Shown here piece after piece: positions 26,265 to 39,239 of a DNA stretch of 64,000 nt; position 1 is the first letter of the stretch, and each line of letters starts with the position of its first letter. The stretch comes from Tetrastigma voinierianum (Eukaryota; Streptophyta; Magnoliopsida; Vitales; Vitaceae). Location of the stretch: assembly GCA_016808115.1 (NCBI GenBank), contig JAEQBH010001518.1:310001-374000 (forward strand), given 5' to 3'. The notes beneath the pieces are model-generated. The model had not been told where the DNA came from. It searched no databases and saw only the letters and a program-made list of their open reading frames with translations. Position numbers and translations under genes: made by a program.

Positions 26265-27257
26265 GCCCTAAAGCAAACTTGAAGGCTCATATGGATCATA
26301 AACTGCTCATAACACTGGCCACTTACAAATGGGTTTGCCCGGGGACCCATGGTACTTTCCAATTTTGGCTCTCGTAAAATTAATCATACATAATTCCATA
26401 ATTGGTCAATCAGACCACTATAGTAGACCAACTACACTCCAAAATCGAAAACTTCTCATTCCAAATCATTATGGAAGATTACAAAGGCCTACTAGTCACT
26501 CACACCACCTCCCCATGAATCGATACTAGTAATTTCAAACATTATACTATAAAATATCGAAATTACAATTTTACCTTAAGGCTACAAGCTTACCATTTGA
26601 CTTGATCATGACTGTAAGTCAGCCCCAAACTCAAGTGGGGCCGCCCTGGCCAGGGACAACTATGATCAATCACTTTTTAAGCTACCTCAGGTTGTATATT
26701 ACCCTATAATTAAGGTTATCATGGTTCCCATGTTTGGTAAAAGCAAGATTCTATAAGATAGAGCAAGAAGCCATCCAAGATCACTCTAAGTGACTATCAC
26801 CAATAGATGATTACAAGGAGAACCTCAAAATGACAACCTACTCCCCTCAACTCTCCAACGACCGTTAGGGTTAAGAGCCCACGTGAGATAGTAGTTAGGG
26901 GCCAAACTGTCCAAAGATAGTATATAACGATTTGTACTCCTAAGTCCCGTTCAATATGTACCAAGTACATACTGGTATAATATCCTAAAGACCCACTTTA
27001 AGAGGTCAGGATAAAATGACCTCCCACCATCAAGTAACATCATACCACAACTACTTATTGATTGCCAAAATGCATGAACCGTCGTGAACAACCTCAAACA
27101 CAAAGAACTCATATTTGTGTCCTTTGTGCATCCACATGCACCCAAACATGTACAATGTGAATGAACTAGGCCTGAATAAAGACAATAATCTGAAGTAATT
27201 GAAACACCAATTTTATTAATGCAAACTAATTACATTATAAACCATGAAACTAAAAAA
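26265..27257 (-). other. 3' untranslated part of copia element
   Basis: About 1 kb lies between the pol stop and the polypurine tract. I see no open frame or repeat of note in it. Confidence 0.5.
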
Positions 27258-29501
27258 CTAGAGAGTACATATGAGACCTATGTTGTATACATGAGAGTCA
27301 AACACTTTAGTCTTAAGTGCTTTAGTAAAAGGATTTGGTAGGTTATCCTCAGATGTAACCTTTTCTACTATAATGACTCATCTCTGCACAATCTCTCGAA
27401 TTAGGTGATACTTTTTTTTTATGTGTTTGCCTTTCCTATGATTCCTGGGGCTCACGGCTTGAGCAACAACCCTATCATATCACATACAATACAAGATCAT
27501 GATCAACAACTCCAGGCTATGACTCCTAATTCCATGTTGGTCTCCTGCCATATCGTTTCCTTAGCTACTCTCTGACATGTCGCACATATTCACTCTTCCA
27601 TAGTTGAATCAACAATACTTGATTGCTTAATACTCCTCCAACTAACAACTGCTCCTCCTAATGTAAAAACATATCCAGAGGTGGATTTCCTCAAATTTGC
27701 ATTTGATTGAAAATCGTAATCAGTATATCCTATAGGGGCCAACTCATCGCCATGATAAACTAGTATATAATCTCTCGTTTTCCTTAGGTACTTGAGTATA
27801 TGCTTCACAACGGTCCAATGTTCCCTACTTGGATTAGACTGATATCTACTCATTATTCCAACTAAATAGTATATATCTGGTATAGTACATAACATCATAT
27901 ACATAAGACTACCAACTGTTGAAGCATATGGTACTGACTTCATGTATTCTTTCTCTTTAGTTGTCTTAGGACACTGGTCCTGAGAAAGATTGTTTCTATA
28001 TCTAAAAGGTGTAAATCCTTTTTTGGAATCTTGCATGTTGTACTTAGATAATATACTATCTACATAATTTTCTTGAGAAAGTACAACAATCTTATTCTTT
28101 CTATCTCATATCATATTAATACCTAGAACATATTGAGCTTCTCCCAAATCCTTCTTTTGGAATTGAGTAGCTAACTGGATCTTTACCTTTGATAGCATCT
28201 CAAAGACTTTTCTAAAAAAAAAATGTTGTCCACATATAAAATCAGGAAAACCACTATATCATCCTCGTCTTTCTATATACACAAGGTTCCTCTTGATTTT
28301 GATCAAAACCAAAAGATTTGATTACCTGATCAAGTTTGTTCCATGATCTCAATGCTTGCTTAAGTCCATATATGGACTTATGCAACTTGCATATCATGTG
28401 TTCTTGACCTTTGGTTATAAAACCATCTAGTTGCATCATATAGATGCTCTCTTCAAGATAACCATTAAGGAGGGTTGTCTTGACATCCATTTGACCTAGT
28501 TCATAATCATAATATGCTGCAATGGATAGAAGTATTCTAATGGACTTGATCATGGCCACTGGTGAAAAAGTTTTCTCATAATCAAAACCTGATTTTTTAC
28601 TATAGCCTTTTGCCACCAGTCTGGCTTTATATATCTCAACCTTTCCATCTACTTCTCTTTTTTTCTTGTACACCCATTTACAACCAATGGGTTTAACCCC
28701 TTGGGGTAAATCCACAAGAGTCCACACATTATTAGAATACATGGATTCCAATTCTGATTTCATAGCCTCTTTCCAAAATTTGAAATCCTTATCATTAATT
28801 GTTTTGTAGTAACCTGTGGGATCATCCTCATGTGAATCTGGGACAGTCAAAGATGATTCTCCAATCAATGTGAGCTTTACATGTGGTCTAATGACCCTCC
28901 CACTACGACGAGTCATATTTGGTGTATCAGTATCATAAAATAGTGGTTGTAGATCAACAAGAACAATAATATCTTGGATATTAGGGGATTCAGTTTTTTC
29001 CATCCATTCATTCATATCCCTAATTATGTGATTCTTGATGTATTCTTCTTCCATAAACTTAGCATTTGTACTCACAAATACCTTCATGTCAAATTTGTTG
29101 TAGAAATAGTAGCCTTTTGTACCTTTTGGATATCCAACAAACCAGCACAATTATGACTTTGCATCCAACTTGTCAAATGACTGCTTTAATACATAAGCGA
29201 GACAGCCCCATATGCAAATACTACTTAAATTAAGTTTCCGACCTGTCCACATTTCCATGGTTGTCTCTGGTACTAACTTGGATGACATCATATTCAGAAT
29301 GTAAGTTGTTGTCTCTAAGGCATATCCCCAAAAGGATAAAGGTAATGTGGAAAACTCATCATTGACCTTACCATGTCTAATAGAGTTCGATTTCTTCTTT
29401 CCGCTACTCCATTTTGTTGTGGAGTTCTTAGAGCATTAAACTAAGATAAAATCTCATACTCCTTGAGGAAAGAAACAAATTCAATAGACATGTACTCATT
29501 A
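27258..29501 (-). pseudogene. Copia pol, C-terminal part: integrase end, reverse transcriptase, RNase H
   Basis: Reading from 29501 down, it starts in the integrase core with an EFVSFLKEY-like stretch. The RT has a long open segment (29150-28254) with WKEAMKSELESMYSNNVWTL, GCKWVYKKK, KARLVAKGYSKKSGFDYEKT and QMDVKTTLLNGYLEESIYM, all classic copia RT blocks. The catalytic YVDD reads YVDN (codons at 28225-28236). RNase H follows (28036-27590) with YASTVGSLMYMMLCTIPDI, YTDYDFQSNANLRKSTSGY and IVDSTMEE, then a broken KHI..KYHLIREIVQR and a VEKVTSEDN...PFTKAL end, with stop at 27258. A deletion or frameshift and several stops separate these blocks. Copia order gag-protease-integrase-RT-RNase H is kept. 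Confidence 0.92.
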
Positions 29502-30239
29502 TGTAATGCCCCAAAAATACCCTAGAATTTTATAATAAAAATTATTATATATTCCGGGTATAATTGAACCAACTTGGGTATTCTTCTAGGAATTTTTAGA
29601 TGAATATTGATTAAATGATTATATGCTAAAATGTGAGAATATTGAATCCTAAATAAACCTAAGTGAAAAAAGAGTAAAATATGGAAATTGTAAAACGGGA
29701 CCTAAGGGTCAATTGTCAATAAGTTTATATGTCTAAGTGCAATTAGGAGAAATAAATGAGCAAGGGGAAAATAATAGGAGACTTAAATGAAGAATAATAG
29801 AGAAATAGAGGGACCTAAATACAAAAAAGAAATAAAGAAAAAAAATCAAGGAGAGGGCATGTGGCATGTAGGAGCAGATGAAGCTTCCTCCTTTTAAAAA
29901 TACGACAAGAGCGATCCATAAAAAAAAAGGAAAAGGGAAAAGAGGAGGGAGAGCAAGGAAAACCATATTCGAGAGGTGGAGAGTTAGGAGAGAGGCTCTA
30001 CTCTTCTCTAGATTTTCCGACGATCACCATCAAGCTTCCTGGCCAAGCAAAGAGGGAAAGTCCTTCCTCATGACAAGAGCCGCAAGCAGAGATCAGAATC
30101 TAGGGAGTTTTGACAAAACCCAAGAGGTAGGTCTTTCCTACTTGGTTATTTTCTACCCTAAGGGTTGTAGTGGTTATCTACCCTAAGGGAATGTTTGGTT
30201 GTATTTAAACCATAAAGCTGCCACATTGGGGTAGCGCAT

Positions 30240-30790
30240 TACTAGCCGACCTTAGAGCCGTTTTGGGTAAGAAATAAAGGAATTTGTTAGTGCTGGCCTC
30301 GTAGATTGTACCCACATCAATGAACTTGATGTTAGGCTTTTGAATTTCTCATCTGGATCTTTTAGACCAGTTATGGTCCTTTTTCCGAGGTCAGCTACCG
30401 GCCATCAGTCGATTGTCAGATCAGTCACGGCCGCTCAGCTCACACCCTGACCTAGAGCTGATTTTTGGTAAGAAATAAAGGGAATTTAGTAGTGAGTCCT
30501 TCTGGTAGATTGTAGACACATCAATGAACTTGATGTTAAGCATTTGAATTTCTCAATTCGGACCTCTGTAGACTAAGTTATGGTCCTTTTTCCAAGGTCA
30601 AGTTAGCTCGGCCAGTTCAGGTCAGCTAGTCGAACCTTAGAGCTGCTTTTTGGGTAAGAAATAAAGGGAATTTGGTAGTGAGTCCTTCTGTTAAATTGTA
30701 GCCACATCAATGAACTTGATTTTGAATTTCTCAATTCGGACCTCTGTAGACCAAGTTATGGTCCTTTTACCGAGGTCGTGCCGCGCCGCC
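30240..30790 (+). repeat. Tandem array A: three units of about 170-190 bp in the solo LTR
   Basis: Each unit has 'gggtaagaaataaagggaat', 'acatcaatgaacttgatgtt', 'ttgaatttctcaattcgga' and 'agttatggtcc', starting near 30265, 30470 and 30655. A single diverged unit appears in reverse at 60900-61050. Confidence 0.8.
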
Positions 30791-30804
30791 TCAGCCGCCG
30801 TACT

Positions 30805-31465
30805 GGTGTGACTACGGTGACCTCCAATTTCTGAAGGTCATAAACTTCTTCGTTGAACTCCGTTCGGTGTTCTTGGACTCAATGGAATCCCATTGAGTCA
30901 AGATTCCATCCATACCGTGGAGGACAAGTGTCAGACTCAGTTCGACAAAAGTTAGGACACCCGGCCAAGCCGTCGCCACTAGGTTTGGATTACGTGACCC
31001 TAACTTCCTGGCTGTCATAACTTCTTCTGGGTCCGAACTCCTGCTCGAGTGTTCTGACCTATGAAAGCCCATTGAGTCAAGATTCCATTCATATACTGTG
31101 GAGGACAGTGGGTGTCAGGCCGATCTCTGACAGGTTAGGACACCTCGGCCAAGTCAAGTTAGCTTGGCTAGGTTTGATTACGTGTGACCTCTAACTTCGG
31201 AAGGTCATAACTTCTGCGTCCGAACTCCGTTTCGGGTGTTCTTGGACTCTATGGAAAGCCCATTGAGTCAAGATTCCATTCATATACCTGTGGAGGACAG
31301 TGGGTGTCAGGAAAATCTCTGACAGGTCAGGACACCTCGGCCAAGTCAGGTCAGCTTGGCTGGGTTTGATTACGTGTGACCTCTAACTTCGGAAGGTCAT
31401 AACTTCTTCGTCCGAACTCTGTTTCGGGTGTTCTTGGACTCTATGGAAATCCCATTGAGTCAAGA
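30805..31465 (+). repeat. Tandem array B: four units of about 187-193 bp in the solo LTR
   Basis: Units begin near 30822, 31009, 31198 and 31391 with 'ggtcataacttcttcgtcc', followed by 'gttcttggactctatggaa', 'cccattgagtcaaga' and 'gtggaggacagtgg'. Units two to four are the most alike. Confidence 0.85.
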
Positions 31466-33010
31466 ATACATCTATATATAAATTTTTGTTGAAATTGAAA
31501 CTCAAATTAAACTCCAAAAAAATCAATCCTAACTAAAACCACTAGCACACACGAATAATATTGTTCTTTAATGGTTTTGGAATAAGGGCTGACGAGGAGG
31601 AAAATCCAAACTGAGATTGAGATTCCAAGGATTGGAATCAAAGTGCAAAGCTTTTTGGGTTTGTTCTACCGACTTCTATTCCTCGTTTCAAGTTTTTGCA
31701 TGTTTGTTCTCTAACTCTATTCTTGTTTCCAGTGTTTTGGTAGTTTACCAAATAAATCTAAAATGAGTATATGAAATGAATATATCTTTGAAATGATATT
31801 AAGAAAGTGCATATGCAATTGAAATGTGATATTTGAAATGTTTGAAAACCGAATGAATATGAATGATAAATCGAATTGTAAACGAATCGGTCATTTCTTG
31901 ACATCTTGAATTGAATCGAGTACCGACGAACTGGCCGGCGGATGCACTAATTGACATCCGTCACTAAGGCACACCGAAATTGTCCAATGTCCCACTTCAA
32001 GTGATGCACCAATCGGGCATCCATCATGATGGCGCATGGCATTGAAGAATGTCCCACTTGCGGGATACATCACCTAAGATCCGTCATGATAACAGACAAG
32101 ATTTAAGCCGATACTCACACGCCGAGATTGGCACTCAAACGCATCCGCTGCGATGGGAGACCGACTTGTTAAATGTGTAAGCACATTACCAAATGATGAT
32201 AAGGCGGGATTCATCAAACGGAATCCGTCAGAAATGTGGTTTGAATAGTCAAAGGAAAATAACCAACATTGACGAGTATAAATATAATTTTATGTATACG
32301 CTTAAATCTCATAAATTGAATCGAATTGAATCAAGGTATCAAACTGCATGTTGTATATAATAGGATGATTGTAAAATGAAAGCATGTGAAATGAATAGTA
32401 TGAGATATGCAAGATATACAGGGCATGGTTTAATGTTAAATGCATGTCAAGTTAAATTGAATATTGGAATATAAATGTATAAAACCACTAAGCATGAAAA
32501 TGCTTAGCGTGTAGTTTTATCTATGCGCAGGTTTCGAGTAAACAGGAAGGAAGACAAGATCGTTAAGCGCAGAGTTATAGAGCAAGTTGCGGCGTATAAG
32601 TGTATACCCCGCCATATGCATATCATTTCCTTTTTAACATGGGATATTTTGTGAACAAAATAGTTGAACTCTGAATTAATGTTTTGTTTTGTATATCGTT
32701 TTAAAAAGACATAGAATGCCTTCATTGTAATTGTAATTTTGCAAATGCAATGTTACGGCTTCCCATTTGAAAACGCTCGCCAGAACAAAACCTTAAAACA
32801 AATGACATAAATAAATGTTTCGATAAGATAAATGAAACGCCTGAGTAAACCTGACTCGTTCGACCTCGCCTTCGCCGAGCCGGGATTCGGTCGCACACTT
32901 TTTAAAAAAGAAAACTTAATAAAATGTAAAATAAAAGAATTAAACGGGTGTCCCCGGGGTTTCGATTCGGATTCGCCAATTGGGTCGGGTCGGGCTCGGG
33001 GGTCGCCACA

Positions 33011-34681
33011 CACTACCTCAATCAAAATGAAGTGATTTAATGTGTCTCCCTAATTGTTTATTTGACTCAGCCTTAAATTCCTTGAATTTATCTAAGGCCT
33101 CATATTTCTTCTTCATTAGGTACACATGTACATATCGTGAGTAGTCACCAGTAAAAGTGATGAAATACTCATAGCCACCTCTTGCATGGACACTAAATGA
33201 CCCACACACATATGAGTGTATCAAATACAAACATCCCTCAACTCTAACTCTTTTGGTAGTAAAGGATCTCTTGGTCATTTTACCTTGAATACAATCTGAC
33301 ATAGTGATAGTTGCTCCAGGGTCAAAGTTGCTAATGGCCCACAACTCACTAGTCTTTGTATTCTTTTCAAATTTATGTGACCAAGCCTTAAGTGTCATAA
33401 CTGAGTTTGGTTCATACTAGGCTCTTTTCTTATTTTTCCACATTATCAACTTGAATCACTACACAATCAATATGATATAGATTATTCATCAATGTGCCAC
33501 ATGTAACAACTTCATTTTCTTTCATAATAGAAACATAAGTTTTATTAAAAGAAACTGAATAATTGTCATTATATAATTTAGAAACTGAAATTAAATTCTT
33601 TCTAGAGTTTGGCACAAATAAACAATCATACAAAACTAAAAGACTGAATTATTCAAAAAACTAAGACTAAGATCCCTTATAGCTATGACTGAGATGGAAG
33701 TTGAGGAAGCCATCTTTAACTACATCTCTCCTTCACTGAGACTCCTTGTCACCCTGAACCCTTGTAAAGAGTTACAAATATGGTCAGTGACTCTTGAATC
33801 TCTCCACCAAGAATTTGCAGAATCAGCCACAAAATAAGACTCAATGACTGCAGTAGAGAAGTTACCTGATTGTCCCTTTAACTTATGGTAATCCTTCTTC
33901 TAGTGTCTTTTTTATCCGCACTTGAAGCACTTTCCTTTTGGTTTCATATTAGGATCAAAAGGTCTAGCTTTCTTAGCAATCTTGGGTTTAGCATGAACAC
34001 CTGATTGATTTGTTTTATTCTTTTTCTTCCCATTAGGAGGCTTAAAGGATTCACCTGATACAAAATTAACATTTAGCTGGACCTTTACAATTGTCTAAGC
34101 TATTTGAAGCTGTTGTCTCAGCTCAATCAAAGACCATTCTAATTTATTCATAGAATAATTCAACTTGAAATGATTGAAGGAAGGAGGTAATGTCTCAAGG
34201 ACCATGTTATTTTGTGTTTCCCCATCAAAATCAGCACCTAAGTCTCCCAGTTCATTAAAGAGCCCGATCATTTTTATCATATGATCTCTCACTAGAGTAC
34301 CTTCAGACATTCTTTTGTTCATTATCTATTTCATTACCATTTGCTTAGCTAATCTACTTTGAACTTCAAACATCTCCTGAAGACTCAAGAGCATTGCACT
34401 TGAGGTACTCATGGATTGATGCTAACTTTGTAGCACTTCATTGAGAGAAGCTAAGATATACATCCTTGCTTTCTCATCATCCTTCCTCTATGCCTCATAG
34501 TAAGCTCTCTTTTCAGGTGTTGAACTCTCTGTGGGTGCTACATGAAGTGGCTCTAAGGTCACCCAAATTATACCCTCATAAGTTAAGACAATGTTTAGAT
34601 TCCTCTTCCAACTCACATAGTCAAGTTTCCATCTAACTCCGCAGCTGGAAGGATTGATTCTAATGGATTGAAGACAGACAT
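33011..34681 (-). pseudogene. Copia gag, protease and integrase N-terminal part
   Basis: The start ATG is at 34681-34679; the protein begins MSVFNPLESILPAAELDG, the usual copia gag opening. An open segment (34322-34095) has MIGLFNELGDLGADFDGETQ and VLETLPPSFNHFKLNY (UBN2-type gag). A CCHC knuckle remnant (CFKCG, then K..H..KDY with a stop inside) lies near 33950-33900. A protease-like region with a changed active site (WWRDSRVTDHI where a DSG/DSA-type motif is expected) lies near 33830-33780. The integrase continues at 33398-33018 with GGYEYFITFTGDYSRYVHVY and QLGRHIKSLHFD, then a stop three bases before the region where the solo LTR entered. Many stops are present. Confidence 0.88.
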
Positions 34682-35948
34682 ATTTATCCTAAGAATCAAA
34701 TTGGTGTTTGTCAGTATGTGTTCATTACTAGCATAAGACATGTATAATTATATATACAATTTCCACTTATAGCATATAATATAACACTCAAAATACACAT
34801 GACAGGCTCCGTAGAGGTTATGAAAAATAATATAAAATATAGGTCCACACACGCAAGTATACGCATCGAGTTCATGTAATATAGTGGCTAGTCAAGTGTC
34901 GTTCCCATAAGGAGAAGTACATGTCGACATCGGAATAGGCTTAGAGTATTATCCGATTTCAAACTCGAAAGTGAATTCATCGCAAGATGACGACTATTTG
35001 ATCCCAAATGAGCTGGCATCCAATTAATGAGGCTGTGGTTTTGCCTCCCCTTGTCACGTTCAATGGATTATAATCTATAGAAAATTGGTTATTCAGTATA
35101 TTAATGGATTCAAGTTGGCGGGTTGATCGTGCCTACGGGATATCCTCTCTCTATGGTATATTCGCCTATCTCGTGAGTAGGGTTTATCTCATCTCTGCAT
35201 CAACCCTTAATTCCGAGACGCTTAAATGATTATACCCTAATTACCACACTTGGAACCGAGAGATCTCTACTCTCCGATTGACCGAGTGTCACTCTACCTG
35301 GATCCCCAGGAACCTTTGTCTCTCGATCTTAGATTCCCGTCAAGAGCATGTTGATGTTGGCCAAACACCACCATGTAATTATTTTGATAGAAAATAGACC
35401 GAGTCGATAACAAATCCATAGATGTACTGAATAAAACTAAATCAATAACTAATCCATATGAATGCAACAAGAGTATAGCAAAACCCTAGACATAAAGTTA
35501 GAACATCATTATGATCATTACTATCATTTAGTTTTAATCAATAGGAGTTCGAGAAAGAAAATACAAGTACAAGGATTACACGATCTCTCAAATCTTCCTG
35601 TGTTGTCTTCTCCGTCTCGTATCTCGTTCCCCCCTTTTTGTTTCTAGGGTTTGAGCTTTAAAACCCTCCATTATGAGCTCAAAATAGGATGAAAATCGAC
35701 CCCAAAAAAACCCTGAACGTCGCAACATCGTTTGGAAACATTGCGATGTCGGGATGCAGCGTTTCTGCAACTCTCTGCAACATTCCTGTTTTTGCACCAA
35801 CTTCGTAAGGCCATAATTTTATCATCCAAACTTCGATTTTGGTGATCTTGGACTAGTTGGAAAGCTTAGAGAGTGTAGAATCTAGATATGTCCAGAAAGA
35901 ACACTTTAGAAATGATGATAAATATGTAAGTTACAAAATGCTCCAACT

Positions 35949-36185
35949 TATTATGGATGTCCATAAACTCTCCATTAATCTCGATATTAATAGGTACATT
36001 GAATATACATTGATGTATATAGGTTACGAATGTGTAGGTTACGTATTTATATACACATTAATGTATTCATGTATTAAACCGTATAAATAGGAGCCTTTGT
36101 ATGAGTCACAATACATATGAAGGAATAAGAAATCTCTCCCCGTTTCTTCTATATCTCGCTCTCTTGTTCTCTCTATTTTATAATA
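35949..36185 (+). repeat. 5' LTR of plus-strand copia (237 bp)
   Basis: It carries a TATA box (TATAAATAG, 36082-36090) about 105 bases before its end and repeated 'gatgtatataggttacg' strings. It is homologous to 40870-41109. Confidence 0.93.
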
Positions 36186-36327
36186 CGTTATCAAAGACGT
36201 AAGCTCGTTTGGATTTTCAAGAAAATATATTGAAGGTATATTGAGTGTGTTCATATGCAACTATTCTTTTATTTTACAATATTATTATCTTATCTAATAT
36301 TTTTCATATATCTATAATAGTATTATT

Positions 36328-37260
36328 ATGTCGACCAAGGAATTAGAATTTGTGGCTCTTTGATATCACTGAAAGAATTTCTTGTCATGGATACTAGATG
36401 CTGAAATCCATCTAGATGCAAATGGTCTTGGAAATACAATTAAAGAAAAGAATACAACATCCATTCAAGAAAAGCCAAAGCGATGATTTTTCTTCGTCGT
36501 CACCTTCATGAAGGATCAAAGTCAATACTCTCACTGTGAATGATCCACTTGTTCTGCGGGAACAGCTTGAAGGAAAGGTATGAATACTGAACGGTAATTC
36601 CAAAGCTCAAGTATGATCGGATGCATTGAGACTCGCAACATTTTAAATCTATGAATGAGTATAACTCAAAGAATATTTAGAATCGCTCTCAATTACGCTT
36701 ATGGAGAAAATTATTGATGAGGATATGTTGGAGAAAACATTCTCCACTTTTCATGCATCCAATGTGCTCCTACAAAGCAAAGACATCGCGGAAAAGGCTT
36801 TAGAAAAATATTTTGAATTGATTTATGTCTTCTTGTGGCCGAACAAAACAATGAGCTTTGATGAAAAATCATGAGGCTCGGCCCAATTGGTTCTGGCCCA
36901 TTCCCCGAAGTGAATGCAGAACATATCACCCTTATAATGGACAAGTCCCCGGGCGAATGCGCAACATATCACCCTATAATGACAAAGTCGAGGCCGCTGG
37001 TCATAGTCGAGGTCGCGACGCGGACAAGGACGTGGTCGCAATAGTTACACTACGATCGGCAACCCAAGAATGTGTCGCACATCAAAAGGGGAGAATATTG
37101 AAAAGACAACAAAAAGTGGTGAAAATAGAAAAATGGTGACAAATTTATGCTATCAAGCAAGGGCATGAAAGGCCATCGTCACGCATTTGTCGCATACCAA
37201 AACATTTGGTTGATTCTACCAAGAATCAAAAAAGAAAGATAAAAAGCTTGGGTAGAGACA
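36328..37260 (+). pseudogene. Copia gag remnant
   Basis: The ATG is at 36328-36330. The frame begins MSTKELEFVAL, then after a stop SWILDAEIHLDANGLG, the typical gag start of this copia group. DEDMLEKTFSTFHASNVLLQ follows at 36718-36777, and an RSRRGQGRG-type basic stretch lies near 37005. A CCHC-like 'CYQ...GHE/H..HTKTFG' remnant lies near 37150-37210. Gag would package RNA into cytoplasmic particles. Several stops and frame changes break it. Confidence 0.85.
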
Positions 37261-37357
37261 ATTTGTTTCTATGACGAGTGTTGGATCACGACCTTAATGA
37301 TATGAATCATCCGATGTTGGTCGATTTCTTTATTCAAATTTCACAAATATTGAGCAC

Positions 37358-38868
37358 TTGTTTGGTGATGAAAATTCCAAAAATAAAATATTTCCCGCTT
37401 ATATTTATGTCTGGCTCAATGCTTATGTAAGTCGCCGCATTCTCCGAATAATGAAAGTTGTTTTTGTTATGTGTTATTTTATGATTTTCTTATTATATAT
37501 CTTGTTTCTCATGAAGAATATGGAAACTCATCTGGTGGGATCCTCAATCGATGACAATGATATGTGTCTCGCAGATAGTGCATCAATGCATACTATACTT
37601 AAGGATAAAAAATTCTTTTCCTTTTTAATAATGCAAGGATCAGATGTGAATACAATATCGGGCAGTGCAAAATTGATTGAGGGCTTTAAGAGCTAATATA
37701 TTGTTACTCCTGAGGAACAAAAATTCATATTGACGTATGCATTATATTCTACAAAGTCTCCAAAGAAATTTATTGAGTTTTAAAGATATTCACCTAAATG
37801 GATATCATATTGAGACCATTTAATGAAGACAACACTGAGTATTTATATATTACCAACGTTGTCTCGTAAGAAAATATTTTGAAAATTACCCGCTTTTACC
37901 GTTTGTACTACAATAAACATAAGCACAATTGAGACATGCCATAGTAAACCGTAAGCTTACCGGATGAAAATATTTATTGTCTTCGCATGACCGACGGGGG
38001 ACATCCTGGGTCTATAATGATGCGGAGAATCATTAAAAATTCAAGTGGGCATTCACTGAAAAATCAAAAGATTTTTCTGTCCAATGAATTTTCATGTGCT
38101 GCTTGTTCTCAAGGGAAGTTAATTATAAGGCCATCACCAACAAAAATATGACGTAACCCTCGCATTTTGCGCCAGATACAAGGATATATGGGCCTATTCA
38201 TCCACCATGTGGACCATTTCGATATTTTATGATTCGACGATGCATCAACGAGATGGTCACATGTCTACGTTGTATCAACGCAGAACTCGCTGACGTTAGA
38301 TTGCTTGCTCAAATACCCTATACGGGTCTATTTTCCGTATTATTATCCGATTGTCAATTATCTTGACAATGCTGGAGAATTTACTTCCCAAGCTTTTAAT
38401 GATTATTGTATGTCTATTGGAATAACCGTTGAACATCCTGTAGCATATGTTCATACACAAAACGGTCTTGCGGAATCGTTTATTAAACGCCTTCAATTGA
38501 TTGCAAGGCCATTACTAATGAGGACGAAGCTCCCAACTTCTGCTTGGGGCCATGCTATTTTGCATGCAGCAGCACTGATTCGTATTAGACCAACAAATTA
38601 TCATGAGTTCTCTCCTTTACAATTGGTTTTTGGTCGAGAACCAAATATTTCCCATCTAAGGATTTTGGGTGTGCGTATATGTCTGATTACTCCACCACAA
38701 CGCACTAAGATGGGTCCCCAAAGAAGATTGAGAATATATGTTGGATATGAATCTCCATCGATAATCAAATATTTAGAGACATCAACTGGAGATTTATTTA
38801 CGGCTCGTTTTGCTGATTGTCATTTTGATGAATCAGATTTTCCAACTTTAAAGAAAGAAAATAAATAG
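37358..38868 (+). pseudogene. Copia protease and integrase remnant
   Basis: The open stretch 37358-37696 contains CLADSASMHTILK, the protease active-site region with D-S-A. The integrase zinc-binding part follows at about 37965-38100 (RLGHPG, then CAACSQGKL). The catalytic core and C-terminal part are in the long open stretch 38305-38868: DNAGEFTSQAFNDYC (second catalytic Asp and the following region), HTQNGLAESF with the catalytic Glu, LLMRTKLPTSAWGHAILHAA and FGREPNISHLRILG. The stretch between 38160 and 38320 is shifted in frame. Integrase would insert the DNA copy into the genome. Confidence 0.9.
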
Positions 38869-39239
38869 TTGGAAAAAGTTATTAGTTGGAATCAATTGTC
38901 GTTCTCTCATCTTGACCCTCGCACAAAGGAATGTGAACTGGCAGTTCAAAAGATTATTCATTTTCAAAATTTAGCAAATCAATTGCCAGATGCATTTACT
39001 AATCCGAAGAGAGTAACTACATCTACATGTTCAGCCGCAATGCTCCGCGTAGAATTGACATGTCCTAGGGACAATCATTGTTAATGAATCCCAAAGCATC
39101 GCGAAACGTGGTCGATCGCCTGTTCCAAAGATAAAAACTTTCGAAAAGAAAAAGGATCAAAGGATCTGTTGAGGAATTGATGGCTCTTAGAGTCCCCGCT
39201 TGTAATTCCGTAAGAAATTCAGCATCTAAACTTGGTGAC

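Larger units (their letters stand above)
29502..33010 (+). mobile_element. Solo long LTR (3.5 kb) inserted in copia integrase
   Basis: It starts TGTAATGCCCC and ends GGGGTCGCCACA. The flanks are CATTA (29497-29501) and CACTA (33011-33015), a 5-bp target duplication with one transition. Taking out the LTR and one flank copy puts the integrase codons on the two sides back in one frame, which independently supports the boundaries. There are no internal coding domains or second LTR, so it is a solo LTR left by LTR-LTR recombination. A purine tract lies at 29920-29960 and two tandem arrays at 30240-31465. It is homologous to 55167-57835, including the 'gtgggacat...gtgcatcc' block (31900-32240 here). 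The LTR form suggests gypsy/chromovirus, which is an inference. Confidence 0.88.

Noticed and set aside
30812..31072. Minus-strand frame across array B
   Set aside because: It lies wholly within LTR tandem units that recur without an open frame in the other units.
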